This document shows positions 27,552 to 36,685 of a DNA stretch of 64,000 nucleotides, in pieces. The notes beneath the pieces were generated by a model. The model did not search any database. It had not been told where the DNA came from and saw only the letters and a list, made by a program, of their open reading frames with translations. A program made the translations under genes and the position numbers. This DNA comes from Rosettibacter primus. Lineage in GTDB: Bacteria > Bacteroidota > Ignavibacteria > Ignavibacteriales > Melioribacteraceae. The number at the start of each line of letters is the position of its first letter. Position 1 is the stretch's first letter. The stretch lies in NCBI RefSeq assembly GCF_036860675.1, contig NZ_JAYKGK010000002.1, forward strand, positions 186,001-250,000. The letters are read 5' to 3'.

Positions 27552-29384
27552 ATGAATCCAATATTAGAAGATAAATTAAACAATTTGCCAGCTTTGCCTG
27601 GAATTTATCAATTCAAAAATGAAAAAGGCAAAGTAATTTATGTAGGCAAGGCAAAAAATTTAAGAAATCGAGTTCGTTCTTATTTTCAAAAAAATATTGA
27701 TTCCCCTAAAACAGCAGCACTTGTTTCGAAAATTCACGATTTAGAAGTAATTATAACTGATAACGAAATTGAAGCACTCGTTCTTGAAAATAATTTAATT
27801 AAAGAACTAAAACCGCGTTATAATGTTAATCTTAAAGACGATAAATCTTATCCCTACATAAAAGTTACCAATGAACCTTATCCGCAAATTTATCCTACCA
27901 GAAATGTTGTTAAAGATGGTTCAAGATATTTTGGTCCTTACACCGATGTAAAAAATATGAAGCAGTCACTTAGATTGATAAATAAAATATTCAAAATAAG
28001 AAGCTGCAAGTATGATATAACAGAAGAAGCAATTCAAAAAAAGAAGTTTAAAGTTTGTCTTGATTATCATATTAAAAAATGTGATGGACCATGTGAAGGG
28101 CTTGTGTCTCAATATCATTACAATCAGATGGTTAACCAGGTTGTTAAAGTTTTGCGAGGTAAAACTGATGATTTGATTGATGAATTAAAATCACAAATGA
28201 ATGAAGCAGCTGCAAATTTAGAATTTGAAAAGGCAGCAGAATTACGAGATAGAATCGAACAACTTCAAATTTATTCTTCAAAACAAAAAGTTGTATCCAC
28301 TGACTTAGAAGATAAAGATATTATCAGTGCAGCTTATGAAGGAAAAGATGTTGCAGCTACAATTCTTAATATTCGCTCCGGTAAATTAGTCGGGAAACGA
28401 CAACTTGCTTTAACAACAGAAGAAAATGAAGACGAAAATCAAATTTATTCAGCCATTATCAGATTTTATTATGATGAATATGTTGAAGTGCCAAAAGAAA
28501 TAATACTCGAGGTTGAACCTGATGATGCAGACACTTTATTAGAATGGTTGAATAAACGAGCATTAAAGAAATGCAAATTTGTTATTCCTCAAAAGCAGAG
28601 CGAAGCAAAATCACTTTTGATGATGTGTAAACAAAATGCTCAGCTTTACCTCGAAGAAATTCAACTTCAGAGGATGAAAAAAGAAGGAAGTGTGCCTTAT
28701 GCTTTGTCTGCACTTCAAAGAGATTTGCATTTGAAAAAACTTCCCAGAAAAATTGAATGCTTTGATATATCAAATCTACAAGGAAGTGATACGGTTGCAA
28801 GCATGGTTGTATTTGTTGACGGAAAACCAAAAAAAAGTTTGTATAGAAAATTTATTATTAAAACTGTAGAAGGTCCAAATGATTTTGCAAGCATGCAGGA
28901 AGTAATTTACAGAAGATACAGTAAACTTCTTGAAGAAAATGAACCAATGCCAGATTTGATAATGGTAGACGGTGGTAAAGGTCAGCTTTCAAGCGCAATT
29001 GAAACATTAAAAAAACTTGGATTAAAAGATTATGAAATTATTGGTCTTGCAAAACGCCTTGAAGAAATTTATGTTCCCAATGAATCAGAACCTATACTAA
29101 TTTCAAAAACATCATCAAGTTTAAAATTGTTACAACAAATTCGAGATGAAGCACACCGATTTGCCATTACATTTCATCGAGAAAGAAGAAGCAAAAGAAC
29201 TTTTACAAGTGAACTACTTGAAATCAAAGGTATTGGAGAAAAAGTTGCTCAAAAGCTTTTATCAAAATTCAGCATTGATGAAATAAAAAATTTAGATGAA
29301 TCAAAATTATCAGAAGTAGTTGGAAAAGCTAAGGCAAAAATAATTTTTGAATTTTATCACCCTGAGAAAAAATCAAAAACATAA
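27552..29384 (+). CDS. uvrC: UvrABC excinuclease subunit C
   Basis: Makes both incisions in nucleotide excision repair. The 610 residues show the standard order: GIY-YIG nuclease (GIYQFKNEKGKVIYVGKAKN from residue 17), the Cys-rich middle, a UVR motif near 215-240 (AAANLEFEKAAELRDRIEQL) for UvrB contact, the RNase H-like nuclease (CFDISNLQGSDTVASMV; MVDGGKGQL), and a C-terminal helix-hairpin-helix (IKGIGEKVAQKLL). ATG start; length is normal. uvrA is at the far right end of the window, unlinked. Confidence 0.97.
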   Translation: MNPILEDKLNNLPALPGIYQFKNEKGKVIYVGKAKNLRNRVRSYFQKNIDSPKTAALVSKIHDLEVIITDNEIEALVLENNLIKELKPRYNVNLKDDKSYPYIKVTNEPYPQIYPTRNVVKDGSRYFGPYTDVKNMKQSLRLINKIFKIRSCKYDITEEAIQKKKFKVCLDYHIKKCDGPCEGLVSQYHYNQMVNQVVKVLRGKTDDLIDELKSQMNEAAANLEFEKAAELRDRIEQLQIYSSKQKVVSTDLEDKDIISAAYEGKDVAATILNIRSGKLVGKRQLALTTEENEDENQIYSAIIRFYYDEYVEVPKEIILEVEPDDADTLLEWLNKRALKKCKFVIPQKQSEAKSLLMMCKQNAQLYLEEIQLQRMKKEGSVPYALSALQRDLHLKKLPRKIECFDISNLQGSDTVASMVVFVDGKPKKSLYRKFIIKTVEGPNDFASMQEVIYRRYSKLLEENEPMPDLIMVDGGKGQLSSAIETLKKLGLKDYEIIGLAKRLEEIYVPNESEPILISKTSSSLKLLQQIRDEAHRFAITFHRERRSKRTFTSELLEIKGIGEKVAQKLLSKFSIDEIKNLDESKLSEVVGKAKAKIIFEFYHPEKKSKT

Positions 29385-29390
29385 TAAAAA

Positions 29391-29484
29391 GCCAGACCAA
29401 AAGACCACCCAGGTTAAATACTTACCGTTGCTTCCTTCCGGACCTGGCGGGGTTGGGTATTAACCTGCCGGTCATTGATCTGGC
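29391..29484 (-). ncRNA. ffs: Small bacterial SRP RNA (4.5S type)
   Basis: On the minus strand the universally conserved apical sequence CAGGTCCGGAAGGAAGCA is present. The 94-nt span is closed by perfectly complementary ends (GCCAGATC with GGTCTGGC, one G-U). The small form lacks the Alu domain. A T-rich run (TTTTTATT) follows the 3' end and may serve in termination. It binds Ffh for co-translational membrane targeting. It converges on uvrC with 6 bases between. Confidence 0.96.
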
Positions 29485-29559
29485 AAACTTAATCAGTAAA
29501 AAATTTTGCATGCAAATATAGGAATTTAATCAAAGCAGTAAAATGGCATTAACTTGTAT

Positions 29560-30813
29560 TCAGGTTTTTTGTTCTTTCTTTTTAGCGGCAGGAAAAAGAA
29601 TATTATTCAATATCAATCTATACCCTGGTGAATTTTTAAATAAGCTTAAATCAGTTGGAGGGTCACCTACTGCATGTTGATAATCTTCAGGGTCATGTCC
29701 ACCGTAAAATGTAAATGTACCTCTCCCATAATTTCCATGAATGTATTTTACTTGGTCAGTTCCTGCTCTTTCACCAAGAATGTAAACTGAATTTTTAATA
29801 TACTTTTTTCTGAACATAGTGGTCTGTCCCATAAACCCATGAATTACATTAACATGGTTTTGAGTAAGCATTGTTGGCACGGGGTCATATTTTGCAGAGA
29901 ATTCAAATAAAGTAAAATAATCATTCTGCTCACTCCCAATTTCAGCAGGTTGAATATCAATGTCACTGTATTCATAAACTAATGGATTCATCTCGAGTTT
30001 AAAATCCCGAAATGCTAAGGTTTGTGAATAATCCAATTTACTTTGAGCATCAGGGTCTGGCGGGTCTCCATCATACATTTTATCAACTATATCAACATTT
30101 AAAGCTGCAAGTGCAATATCGTATGAATCTGTTGCAGAACACATAGCAAATAAAAATCCTCCTTGCCCAATATAATTTTTAATTGACAGAACAACAGCTT
30201 TTTCCATTTCTGATACTTTTTTAAAACCAAGTTTTTTTGCTTCCTTTTCATAAATATTTTGTTGTTCTATATACCAGGGCGCATTACTAAATGAAGCATA
30301 AAATTTTCCATACTGTCCTGTAAAATCTTCATGATGAAGATGAAGCCAATCATATTTTTCTAAATCACCGCGTAAAATTTCTTCTACCCAGATTTTATCA
30401 TATTGAACTTCGGCGTAATCAAGTGCAAGCGTAACAGCATCATCCCAGGGTTTAAAATTTGGCGGAACATAAACAGCAATTCTGGGTGCTTTTTCAAGTC
30501 TAACTACTTCCATATTCTGATCTTCACTTTGAACCAGTGAATAAATTTGAATTGCTTCCTGCTGATTCAATGATTGAAATGCAACTCCTTTAATTCGGCA
30601 TCTTGCTGCAAGTTTTTCAGAGTAATCAAACATGAATGAACCACCTCTGTAATTAAGAAGCCAATCTCCAATCATTCCATCTTTAAGTGCATTGTAAGCA
30701 ATACCATAAGCTTTCAAATGGTCTGTTTGCTGCAAATCCATGTAGATTAGAATTTTTGATTGTGCAAGTATTAAGGAAGTAAGGAGAAAATTTATTAAGA
30801 CAAACTTTTTCAT
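29560..30813 (-). CDS. Secreted protein of unknown function (often mislabelled asparagine synthetase B)
   Basis: A 417-residue protein with a signal peptide (MKKFVLINFLLTSLILAQS). I recall close relatives in Bacteroidota/Ignavibacteria annotated 'asparagine synthetase B', but neither the N-terminal Cys2 glutaminase nor the PP-loop SGGxDS motif is present, so that label is unsupported. The N-terminal part has LIYMDLQQTDHLKAYGIAY and LLNYRGGSF. The middle part (AVYVPPNFKPWDDAVTLALDYA, WLHLHHEDFTGQYGKFY, GGFLFAMCSATDS) looks like a class I glutamine-amidotransferase-like or ThuA-like fold, with Cys in the usual elbow position. Catalysis is unproven. It probably stands alone: 219 bases separate it from clpX. 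Confidence 0.72.
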   Translation of the reverse strand: MKKFVLINFLLTSLILAQSKILIYMDLQQTDHLKAYGIAYNALKDGMIGDWLLNYRGGSFMFDYSEKLAARCRIKGVAFQSLNQQEAIQIYSLVQSEDQNMEVVRLEKAPRIAVYVPPNFKPWDDAVTLALDYAEVQYDKIWVEEILRGDLEKYDWLHLHHEDFTGQYGKFYASFSNAPWYIEQQNIYEKEAKKLGFKKVSEMEKAVVLSIKNYIGQGGFLFAMCSATDSYDIALAALNVDIVDKMYDGDPPDPDAQSKLDYSQTLAFRDFKLEMNPLVYEYSDIDIQPAEIGSEQNDYFTLFEFSAKYDPVPTMLTQNHVNVIHGFMGQTTMFRKKYIKNSVYILGERAGTDQVKYIHGNYGRGTFTFYGGHDPEDYQHAVGDPPTDLSLFKNSPGYRLILNNILFPAAKKKEQKT

Positions 30814-30933
30814 ATTTGTAAAATTATTCTCAATATAAAAATAAAGAAGAAACCTTAACTTCTAAGCTTTCTAGAAATTAATTATCAGACATAAATTTTT
30901 CTAATGATAGTGAAGCTATTAAGTTTTCTGACT

Positions 30934-30955
30934 GATTTGTGTCATTCCACAAATC
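30934..30955. repeat. Short perfect inverted repeat between clpX and the next gene
   Basis: GATTTGTG, 6-base spacer, CACAAATC, about 80 bases beyond the clpX stop and 120 before the next start codon on the same strand. No T-run follows on the minus strand. It could be an operator, an mRNA 3' hairpin or chance. Confidence 0.4.
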
Positions 30956-31032
30956 TTTTATATCAACAAATTTGATGTAATATTATAGTAAATCGGTTAT
31001 TTACACTGTGAATGTGAAAAGTGAAAATCTAA

Positions 31033-32286
31033 TTATGCAATTTTTCTATCGGATTCGATGTAAATTGGTTTTTCTCCTTTTGCTACCACATCACGAGTGA
31101 TTAAGCATTTATCAACATTTTCCATGGTTGGAATTTCATACATTACATCAAGCAAAATTCCTTCGACGATTGACCTAAGAGCACGGGCACCAGTTTTTCT
31201 TTCAATTGCTTTTTTAACAATTTCATCCAGAGCAAGCGGGTCAAATTCCAGTTCAACACCTTCGAGTGCAAATAATTTTTTATACTGTTTGATAATCGCA
31301 TTTCTGGGCTCAGTTAAAATATTTTTAAGTGCCGCTGGTCCCAAAGAATGAAGTGGAGCAATTACAGGAAGTCTTCCAACAAGTTCTGGTATAAGTCCAA
31401 ATTTAATCAAATCTTCAGGCTGAACTTTTTGAACAAGATTATCTCTGTCAATATCTTCAGCTTTGGACATATTCGTATCAAATCCAATAGGATTACGATT
31501 TATTCTTGAGGCAATAATATTTTCAATTCCTTCGAAAGCACCGCCGCAAATAAACAGAATATTTTTTGTATTAACATTTATTAAACTTTGTTCTGGATGT
31601 TTTCTTCCACCTCTTGGAGGAACTCCCGCAATTGTTCCTTCAAGAATTTTCAACAATGCTTGCTGAACACCTTCACCCGAAACATCACGAGTAATTGAAA
31701 CACTTTCACTTTTACGAGCTATTTTGTCTATTTCATCGATATAAACAATTCCCTTTTGTGCTCTTTCAAGATTATAATCTGCTGCTTGAAGTAATCGAAC
31801 CAAAACAGTTTCTACATCATCACCAACATAACCTGCTTCGGTTAATGTAGTTGCATCTGCAATTGCAAATGGGACATCAAGAATTCTTGCTAATGTTTGA
31901 GCAAGGAGTGTCTTTCCTACTCCAGTAGGACCAATCAACAAAATATTACTTTTCTCAATTTCTACATCATCTACATCAAAAAAAGAAGAAGGAGCATTTA
32001 TTCTTTTATAATGATTATATACTGCCACAGCCAAAATTTTCTTTGCAAGTTCCTGTTCAATTACATATTCATCAAGACTTTTCTTAATTAATTCAGGTGT
32101 TAACGATAAACTGATTGAATCTTTTTTACCAAAAGTTGAAACATTGTTTTTTAATATTTCTACACTAGTTTTTATGCAAATGTCGCATATATAAACATCA
32201 GGACCTGCAACCATACTGGAGACCTCACTACCATCCCTTCCGCAAAAAGAGCATCTTATTGTTTTGGGTTCTCTATGACTTGCCAT
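31033..32286 (-). CDS. clpX: ATP-dependent Clp protease ATP-binding subunit ClpX
   Basis: Hexameric AAA+ unfoldase feeding substrates to ClpP. Counting from the chosen ATG, the zinc-binding domain has Cys12, 15, 34 and 37, followed by Walker A GPTGVGKT (119-126), pore loop GYVG (152-155), Walker B with DEIDK (184-188), RKH loop near 228-230, and the IGF ClpP-docking loop at 267-269, so ClpP interaction is expected although clpP is not in the window. 417 residues. The longer frame begins at TTG 32292; ATG 32286, two bases after the TPR gene stop, is preferred. Confidence 0.97.
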   Translation of the reverse strand: MASHREPKTIRCSFCGRDGSEVSSMVAGPDVYICDICIKTSVEILKNNVSTFGKKDSISLSLTPELIKKSLDEYVIEQELAKKILAVAVYNHYKRINAPSSFFDVDDVEIEKSNILLIGPTGVGKTLLAQTLARILDVPFAIADATTLTEAGYVGDDVETVLVRLLQAADYNLERAQKGIVYIDEIDKIARKSESVSITRDVSGEGVQQALLKILEGTIAGVPPRGGRKHPEQSLINVNTKNILFICGGAFEGIENIIASRINRNPIGFDTNMSKAEDIDRDNLVQKVQPEDLIKFGLIPELVGRLPVIAPLHSLGPAALKNILTEPRNAIIKQYKKLFALEGVELEFDPLALDEIVKKAIERKTGARALRSIVEGILLDVMYEIPTMENVDKCLITRDVVAKGEKPIYIESDRKIA

Positions 32287-32288
32287 TT

Positions 32289-34148
32289 TCAACCATTATT
32301 TGTTTGTAAATTATTTAAATATTCTCTTGCTTGCTCAAAATATAATGAATTTGGGAATTTCTCAAGAAGTTTTTGATAAATCTGAACGGATTTAGTTTTA
32401 TCTTTAATTCCATATTGATAAATTTTTCCCAACAGAAAAAGTGATTTATCACTGAAAATTCCTGTTTTAGAATTATCTGACAAATCTTCCAGTATTTTAA
32501 TTGCAACAGGTAAATCATTCAAAGCTGTTAATGCTTCTGCAAGTTTAAAGCTTGCAAATTCATTTATAATAAATAAATCTTTATTGTTAGCTAAATTTTT
32601 TAACACTTCTGTTGCATCATTAAATTTTTTTTGAAACATAAGTAAATCAGCAGTAGCATATTTTAATAAATTTATTGAATCTCGTTTTGCCGCATTTATA
32701 ATTGTCATTAATTCTAAAGCATCATTGGCAAAATCACTTGAAAGATTTTTAGCTGTTTCTGATAAATATTTTACCGATTCATTAAAATTTCCCTGCCAAA
32801 AATTTATTTTAGCAATAAAATAATTTGCTTGTGATTTATGATTTAAATTTGCTCTGCTGTTTACCAATACTTTTTCAAAAAGAGATTTCGCATTATCAAA
32901 TTGATTTCCATTTATTGCAATTTTACCCTTTTGTATGAATGATAAAATTGAATAATCTGTATTTGCTGCTCTTAAGTTAATCAATGTGTATAAACTTTCT
33001 GCTTTTTGAGTATTGTTCAACAAGCTAAAATTAATTTCTGCTACTCTAAATAATGCCTGAGGATATACAGAACTCCCCGGATAATTTTCAATAATTTCTT
33101 CATATGATTTAATAATTTTTTTTATCTCTTCTTCATTACTTATTTTAAATTCTTTATATGGTTTCCAGAAATCAATTTCATCTTTATATTTTTCATTATA
33201 AATTGCCTCGAGTGATGTTGAATAGTAAAACTTTATTGTCGGTAGCAATTGAGGGTTATTGTATTTTTTGATTAGATATTCAAAAGCTTTCAGCGCTGCT
33301 AAATATTCTTTATTCTGTAAAGCATTTTGAGCAAAAGAAAAAATTGTATTTCCATTTCCATTTGTTTTTTCTTCATATTCAACTAAGAGCTGGAATGCAT
33401 GGTCATATTTACCAATTAATGAATAATTGTAAGAGAGCAAGTCATACAATAAAGGCGATGGTTTTTCTTTTATTTTTTTCTTGATAACTTCTATAAATTG
33501 TTCAACAGCATTTTGATTATCTGAATAATAATTAATTCTAATTTTCACATTGCCAATCTGTTCAGGCTTTTTAATTAACAGGTCACAAAATTCATTTGCT
33601 GCATCTGCAAATCTCATATTTGCAAGATATATATTTGCAAGATCAAGAGAAAAAATTTCTGGTTCATCAGATAATTCTTTCCCCCGTTTAAGAATATCAA
33701 CAGCTTTTTCAAAAGCTCTGTTTTCAATTGCATAATTTGCAATCACCCTGTAAGCAACAATAGAAGATTGGTTTACTTTTAAACCTTGTTCCCATACTTC
33801 ATAAGCTTTTGAAACATTATCAGACATGAAATAAACGGAGCCGAGAAGTCCGTAAAGATTAAAATCCTGGGGTATTTGCTTTAACCTATTTTCAATTAAC
33901 TCAGCAGCTTCTGAATATTTTTTTTGTTTAATAAAAATTCTTGTCAGTGCATCAAAATATGAATAATTCGATGGATTATAATTTACAAGTTCTTTTAAAA
34001 TTGCCTCTGCTTTTTCAAGTTGCCCTGCTTCTTCATAACTCTGTGCTAATCTAAAACGATTGTCCAAAGATAAATCATTTTGAGCAATTGAATAAGATGA
34101 GATTATCAATAAGAAAAACGATGTAATAAATATATGTCTAATCAAAAT
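32289..34148 (-). CDS. Secreted TPR-repeat protein
   Basis: About 619 residues with an N-terminal signal sequence (RHIFITSFFLLIISSYSIAQ) followed by tetratricopeptide repeats to the end: AQSYEEAGQLEKAEAILKEL, a series through the middle, and a C-terminal YbgF-like segment (YQKLLEKFPNSLYFEQAREYL). No enzyme motif. No ATG is near the start; TTG at 34172 (35-base overlap with the upstream gene) and TTG at 34148 are both possible. The latter gives a typical signal peptide, so I used it with low certainty. Likely a periplasmic scaffold; partner unknown. Its end lies two bases from clpX. Confidence 0.78.
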   Translation of the reverse strand: MLIRHIFITSFFLLIISSYSIAQNDLSLDNRFRLAQSYEEAGQLEKAEAILKELVNYNPSNYSYFDALTRIFIKQKKYSEAAELIENRLKQIPQDFNLYGLLGSVYFMSDNVSKAYEVWEQGLKVNQSSIVAYRVIANYAIENRAFEKAVDILKRGKELSDEPEIFSLDLANIYLANMRFADAANEFCDLLIKKPEQIGNVKIRINYYSDNQNAVEQFIEVIKKKIKEKPSPLLYDLLSYNYSLIGKYDHAFQLLVEYEEKTNGNGNTIFSFAQNALQNKEYLAALKAFEYLIKKYNNPQLLPTIKFYYSTSLEAIYNEKYKDEIDFWKPYKEFKISNEEEIKKIIKSYEEIIENYPGSSVYPQALFRVAEINFSLLNNTQKAESLYTLINLRAANTDYSILSFIQKGKIAINGNQFDNAKSLFEKVLVNSRANLNHKSQANYFIAKINFWQGNFNESVKYLSETAKNLSSDFANDALELMTIINAAKRDSINLLKYATADLLMFQKKFNDATEVLKNLANNKDLFIINEFASFKLAEALTALNDLPVAIKILEDLSDNSKTGIFSDKSLFLLGKIYQYGIKDKTKSVQIYQKLLEKFPNSLYFEQAREYLNNLQTNNG

Positions 34149-35616
34149 AGCTCTCGTAAAAAATATTACCAATGTTTAAAATTTTGTTCGGGTCAAATAC
34201 AAGTTTTAGCTTTGCCATTTCTCTGATAGTTTTTTCGTCATACATTTTCAAAAAGAAATCGCGTTTCAATTTTCCGATGCCATGTTCTGCAGAAATTGTT
34301 CCTTTCAGTTGTACAGCTTTTTCACAGATTGTCATATATATTTTTTTTGATGTATTATATTCATCCTCATTTTGAGGAAGCATATTCAAATGCATATGCG
34401 AATTTCCAAAGTGACCATAAACAACATAATTCAATTCATGACTTTCAACAATTTTTTTCACATCGTAGTAATAGTTCTTAAAAACTTCATCGGGAACAGC
34501 AACATCAGTTCCAACTTTTTTTAAGCCTCGTCGTGTTACATATTCATTTACTTTCCATGCAATTGCATGACGAAAATCTTTGAACTGTTCCTGTTCTTTT
34601 TTACTTGCAGCTATCCAAGAATTTTCTTCCATACCTGAATGTTTATTGATTAATTCCATCCATTGTGAAATTATCTCATCTTCATTTTCATCTATTTCCT
34701 GCTCAAACCATACAGCTCCTTTTGCATCTGATGGAATGTTTGTATAATCTTCTGATAAAAATTTGAGCGTAAAGAAGTCAAAAAACTCTAAGCCTCTTGC
34801 AGAAATTAAAGATAGTGAACTTTCAATTCTTTTTTTTGAAATTGCTCTTGCTTCTTCAATAAAATTAAGTGCATTATCTTCATTGTCAAAAAATATTACA
34901 CAGGATAATATTTTTTCCGGAAGCTCAATTAATTTTAATTTTATTTCTGAAAAAATCCCAAGCGTTCCTTCAGAACCTACAAATAAATCAATTAAATCCA
35001 TATTTTTTTTGCAGTAATATCCTGCTGCATTCTTTGTATCAGGCATTTCAAACTGAGGTAATGTAAAAGAAATATTTTTCCCGCTGTCTGTTGTTAGTAA
35101 TACATTGTAACCATCAGCAAAATATTGACCTCGTTGAATTGAAAATTTATCTCCATCAGGAAGAATTATTTTTAGTCCAAGAACATAATCTCGGGTTGGT
35201 CCATATTTAAATGTCCTTGCTCCTGATGAATTAGTGGCAACATTCGCACCAATCTGACAATTTCTTTCTGTTGGGTCTGGAGGATAAAACAATTTCCGTT
35301 CTTCAACATAATCCTGAAAATCCTTAAGTATTACACCAGGTTGAATTACTGCAAATTTTTCTTCTTTATTTAATTCAATAATTTTGTTCATGTTTTCAAG
35401 GGAAATGACAATACCACCTTCGGGCACTCTTCCTCCAGTTAATCCAGTTCCATTGCCTGAGATTGTCACTCTTTTTTTATTTGAATTAGCATATATTAAA
35501 ATTTCAGAAATTTCTTCTTCATTTGAAGGAATATAGATTGCTTCACAATTGCCCTTGTAATTGGAAGCATCAGTCAAATAATTTTGAATTTCATCTTGAT
35601 TTTGTTTTATCAGCAT
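34138..35616 (-). CDS. FAD-linked oxidase / D-2-hydroxyacid dehydrogenase (GlcD family)
   Basis: A flavoprotein of the VAO/PCMH family oxidising D-2-hydroxyacids such as glycolate or D-lactate. The 492 residues have the FAD_binding_4 domain (SGNGTGLTGGRVPEGG near 53-68; PPDPTERNCQIGANVATNSS near 116-135) and the FAD-oxidase C domain ending in the family SAEHGIGKLKRDFF. No Fe-S domain is fused and no glcE or glcF lies beside it, so the substrate and electron acceptor cannot be told. ATG start; overlaps the TPR gene slightly. Confidence 0.88.
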   Translation of the reverse strand: MLIKQNQDEIQNYLTDASNYKGNCEAIYIPSNEEEISEILIYANSNKKRVTISGNGTGLTGGRVPEGGIVISLENMNKIIELNKEEKFAVIQPGVILKDFQDYVEERKLFYPPDPTERNCQIGANVATNSSGARTFKYGPTRDYVLGLKIILPDGDKFSIQRGQYFADGYNVLLTTDSGKNISFTLPQFEMPDTKNAAGYYCKKNMDLIDLFVGSEGTLGIFSEIKLKLIELPEKILSCVIFFDNEDNALNFIEEARAISKKRIESSLSLISARGLEFFDFFTLKFLSEDYTNIPSDAKGAVWFEQEIDENEDEIISQWMELINKHSGMEENSWIAASKKEQEQFKDFRHAIAWKVNEYVTRRGLKKVGTDVAVPDEVFKNYYYDVKKIVESHELNYVVYGHFGNSHMHLNMLPQNEDEYNTSKKIYMTICEKAVQLKGTISAEHGIGKLKRDFFLKMYDEKTIREMAKLKLVFDPNKILNIGNIFYESYFD

Positions 35617-35639
35617 ACAATTTGAAAGTTTGTTTTTAA

Positions 35640-35855
35640 TTAGTCTGTTTGAATTCCGTGTCGCTTCATTATTTCTTTCCAGGTATCTAAATTTAGCTCT
35701 TCAGATTCCTCAATTAGCATAATCGGAATATTATTTTCAATTCTGTATCTTCTTCTTGTATTTTTGTCAGTGGATACAAGATAATTATCATCTAAAACTA
35801 AATCTGCTCCTGAAATTGGGCAGCATAAAATTTCTAAAAGTTCTTTTGATATCAT
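35640..35855 (-). CDS. Trm112 / UPF0434 (YcaR-like) family protein
   Basis: A 71-residue protein starting MISKELLEILCCPISG and continuing through YRIENNIPIMLIEE, the typical UPF0434 pattern in which LLEIL-CP-x-GG is followed by a DGIP-like turn. Only the first Cys pair is visible, so the zinc site known from eukaryotic Trm112 is probably absent. Eukaryotic Trm112 activates methyltransferases; no bacterial role is proven. ATG start, 23 bases before the FAD oxidase gene. Confidence 0.82.
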   Translation of the reverse strand: MISKELLEILCCPISGADLVLDDNYLVSTDKNTRRRYRIENNIPIMLIEESEELNLDTWKEIMKRHGIQTD

Positions 35856-35933
35856 ATTTAAAATAATTTTAGTGAATTAAATATTCGAAAAGTTTTATAA
35901 CATTAAGAAGCAGATATAACTTTAATATCAAAA

Positions 35934-36671
35934 TTATAACTGTAACTTTTTCTTTGCTTCTTCTGCTATATCGGCAGAAACCAAAATTCTACCGCAGGAT
36001 TCACATGAATAAATTCTTTTGTTTTGTTTGATTTCAAGTTGTCTTTGTGGTGGAACAACATTGTGACATCCTGAACATGCAGAACGAATAATTGTTACAA
36101 CTGCTTTACCACCAAGTGCTTTTCGAATTCTCATGTAAGTGGAATAATCCTGCTTTCGAACTCTTGCTGCTACTTTTTCTCTTTTTTCTTTTAGCTTTAA
36201 TTCTTCTCTTTCGTTTGCTTTTATAATCTGCTTTAGTTCTGTTTCTTTTTCTTTAAGTTCTTTTGAAAGAGTTTCAAGCTGAGGTTCAATTTCGGCAATC
36301 TCTGCTTTCAATTTTTGGATTAAATCTTCAAGAGCAAGACTCTCAGTTTCAAGTTTTTCTATTTGTTCTTCTGTATGATCTATTTCTTTAGTTAAAGCAT
36401 CATACTCTTTATTATTGCGCACCTGATAAAGCTGACTTTTAAATTTTTTTAAATTAGCTTTCAATCGTTCAACATCTTCATCATTTTGCTTTCGTTTCTG
36501 CAGCGACTTTTTCTTTTCAGCTTCTTTTGTTTCTATTTGCTCTCGAATAGAATTAATTTGTGCTGTAAGTTCACTTACTATAGCAGGAAGATCACCTCTT
36601 AAATCCTCAAGCTCGTCGAGTTGATCATCAATTAATTGAAGTTCATAAAGAGTTGTTAACCGTTCTACCAA
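35934..36671 (-). CDS. Coiled-coil protein with C4 zinc ribbon (CdsZ-like)
   Basis: A 245-residue protein: residues 8-175 form a long antiparallel coiled coil rich in Glu and Lys, followed by a C4 zinc ribbon (Cys199, 202, 223, 226) in the zf-RING_7 style. Homologues are widespread and of uncertain function, with nucleic-acid binding or a secretion-adaptor role proposed for some. The start is TTG at 36671 with AAGGAG eight bases upstream overlapping the Nif3 stop; no ATG fits. It directly follows the Nif3-like gene, a pairing common in bacteria. Confidence 0.85.
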   Translation of the reverse strand: MVERLTTLYELQLIDDQLDELEDLRGDLPAIVSELTAQINSIREQIETKEAEKKKSLQKRKQNDEDVERLKANLKKFKSQLYQVRNNKEYDALTKEIDHTEEQIEKLETESLALEDLIQKLKAEIAEIEPQLETLSKELKEKETELKQIIKANEREELKLKEKREKVAARVRKQDYSTYMRIRKALGGKAVVTIIRSACSGCHNVVPPQRQLEIKQNKRIYSCESCGRILVSADIAEEAKKKLQL

Positions 36672-36679
36672 TTTAAATA

Positions 36680-36685
36680 CTCCTT
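36680..36685 (-). promoter_or_regulatory. Ribosome binding site for the TTG start of the zinc-ribbon gene
   Basis: AAGGAG on the minus strand, eight bases before TTG 36671. Its first A's belong to the TAA stop of the Nif3-like gene, suggesting translational coupling. Confidence 0.68.

Noticed and set aside
29560..30813. Asparagine synthetase B
   Set aside because: No N-terminal Cys2 glutaminase and no SGGxDS PP-loop; the remembered label appears to be a propagated error.
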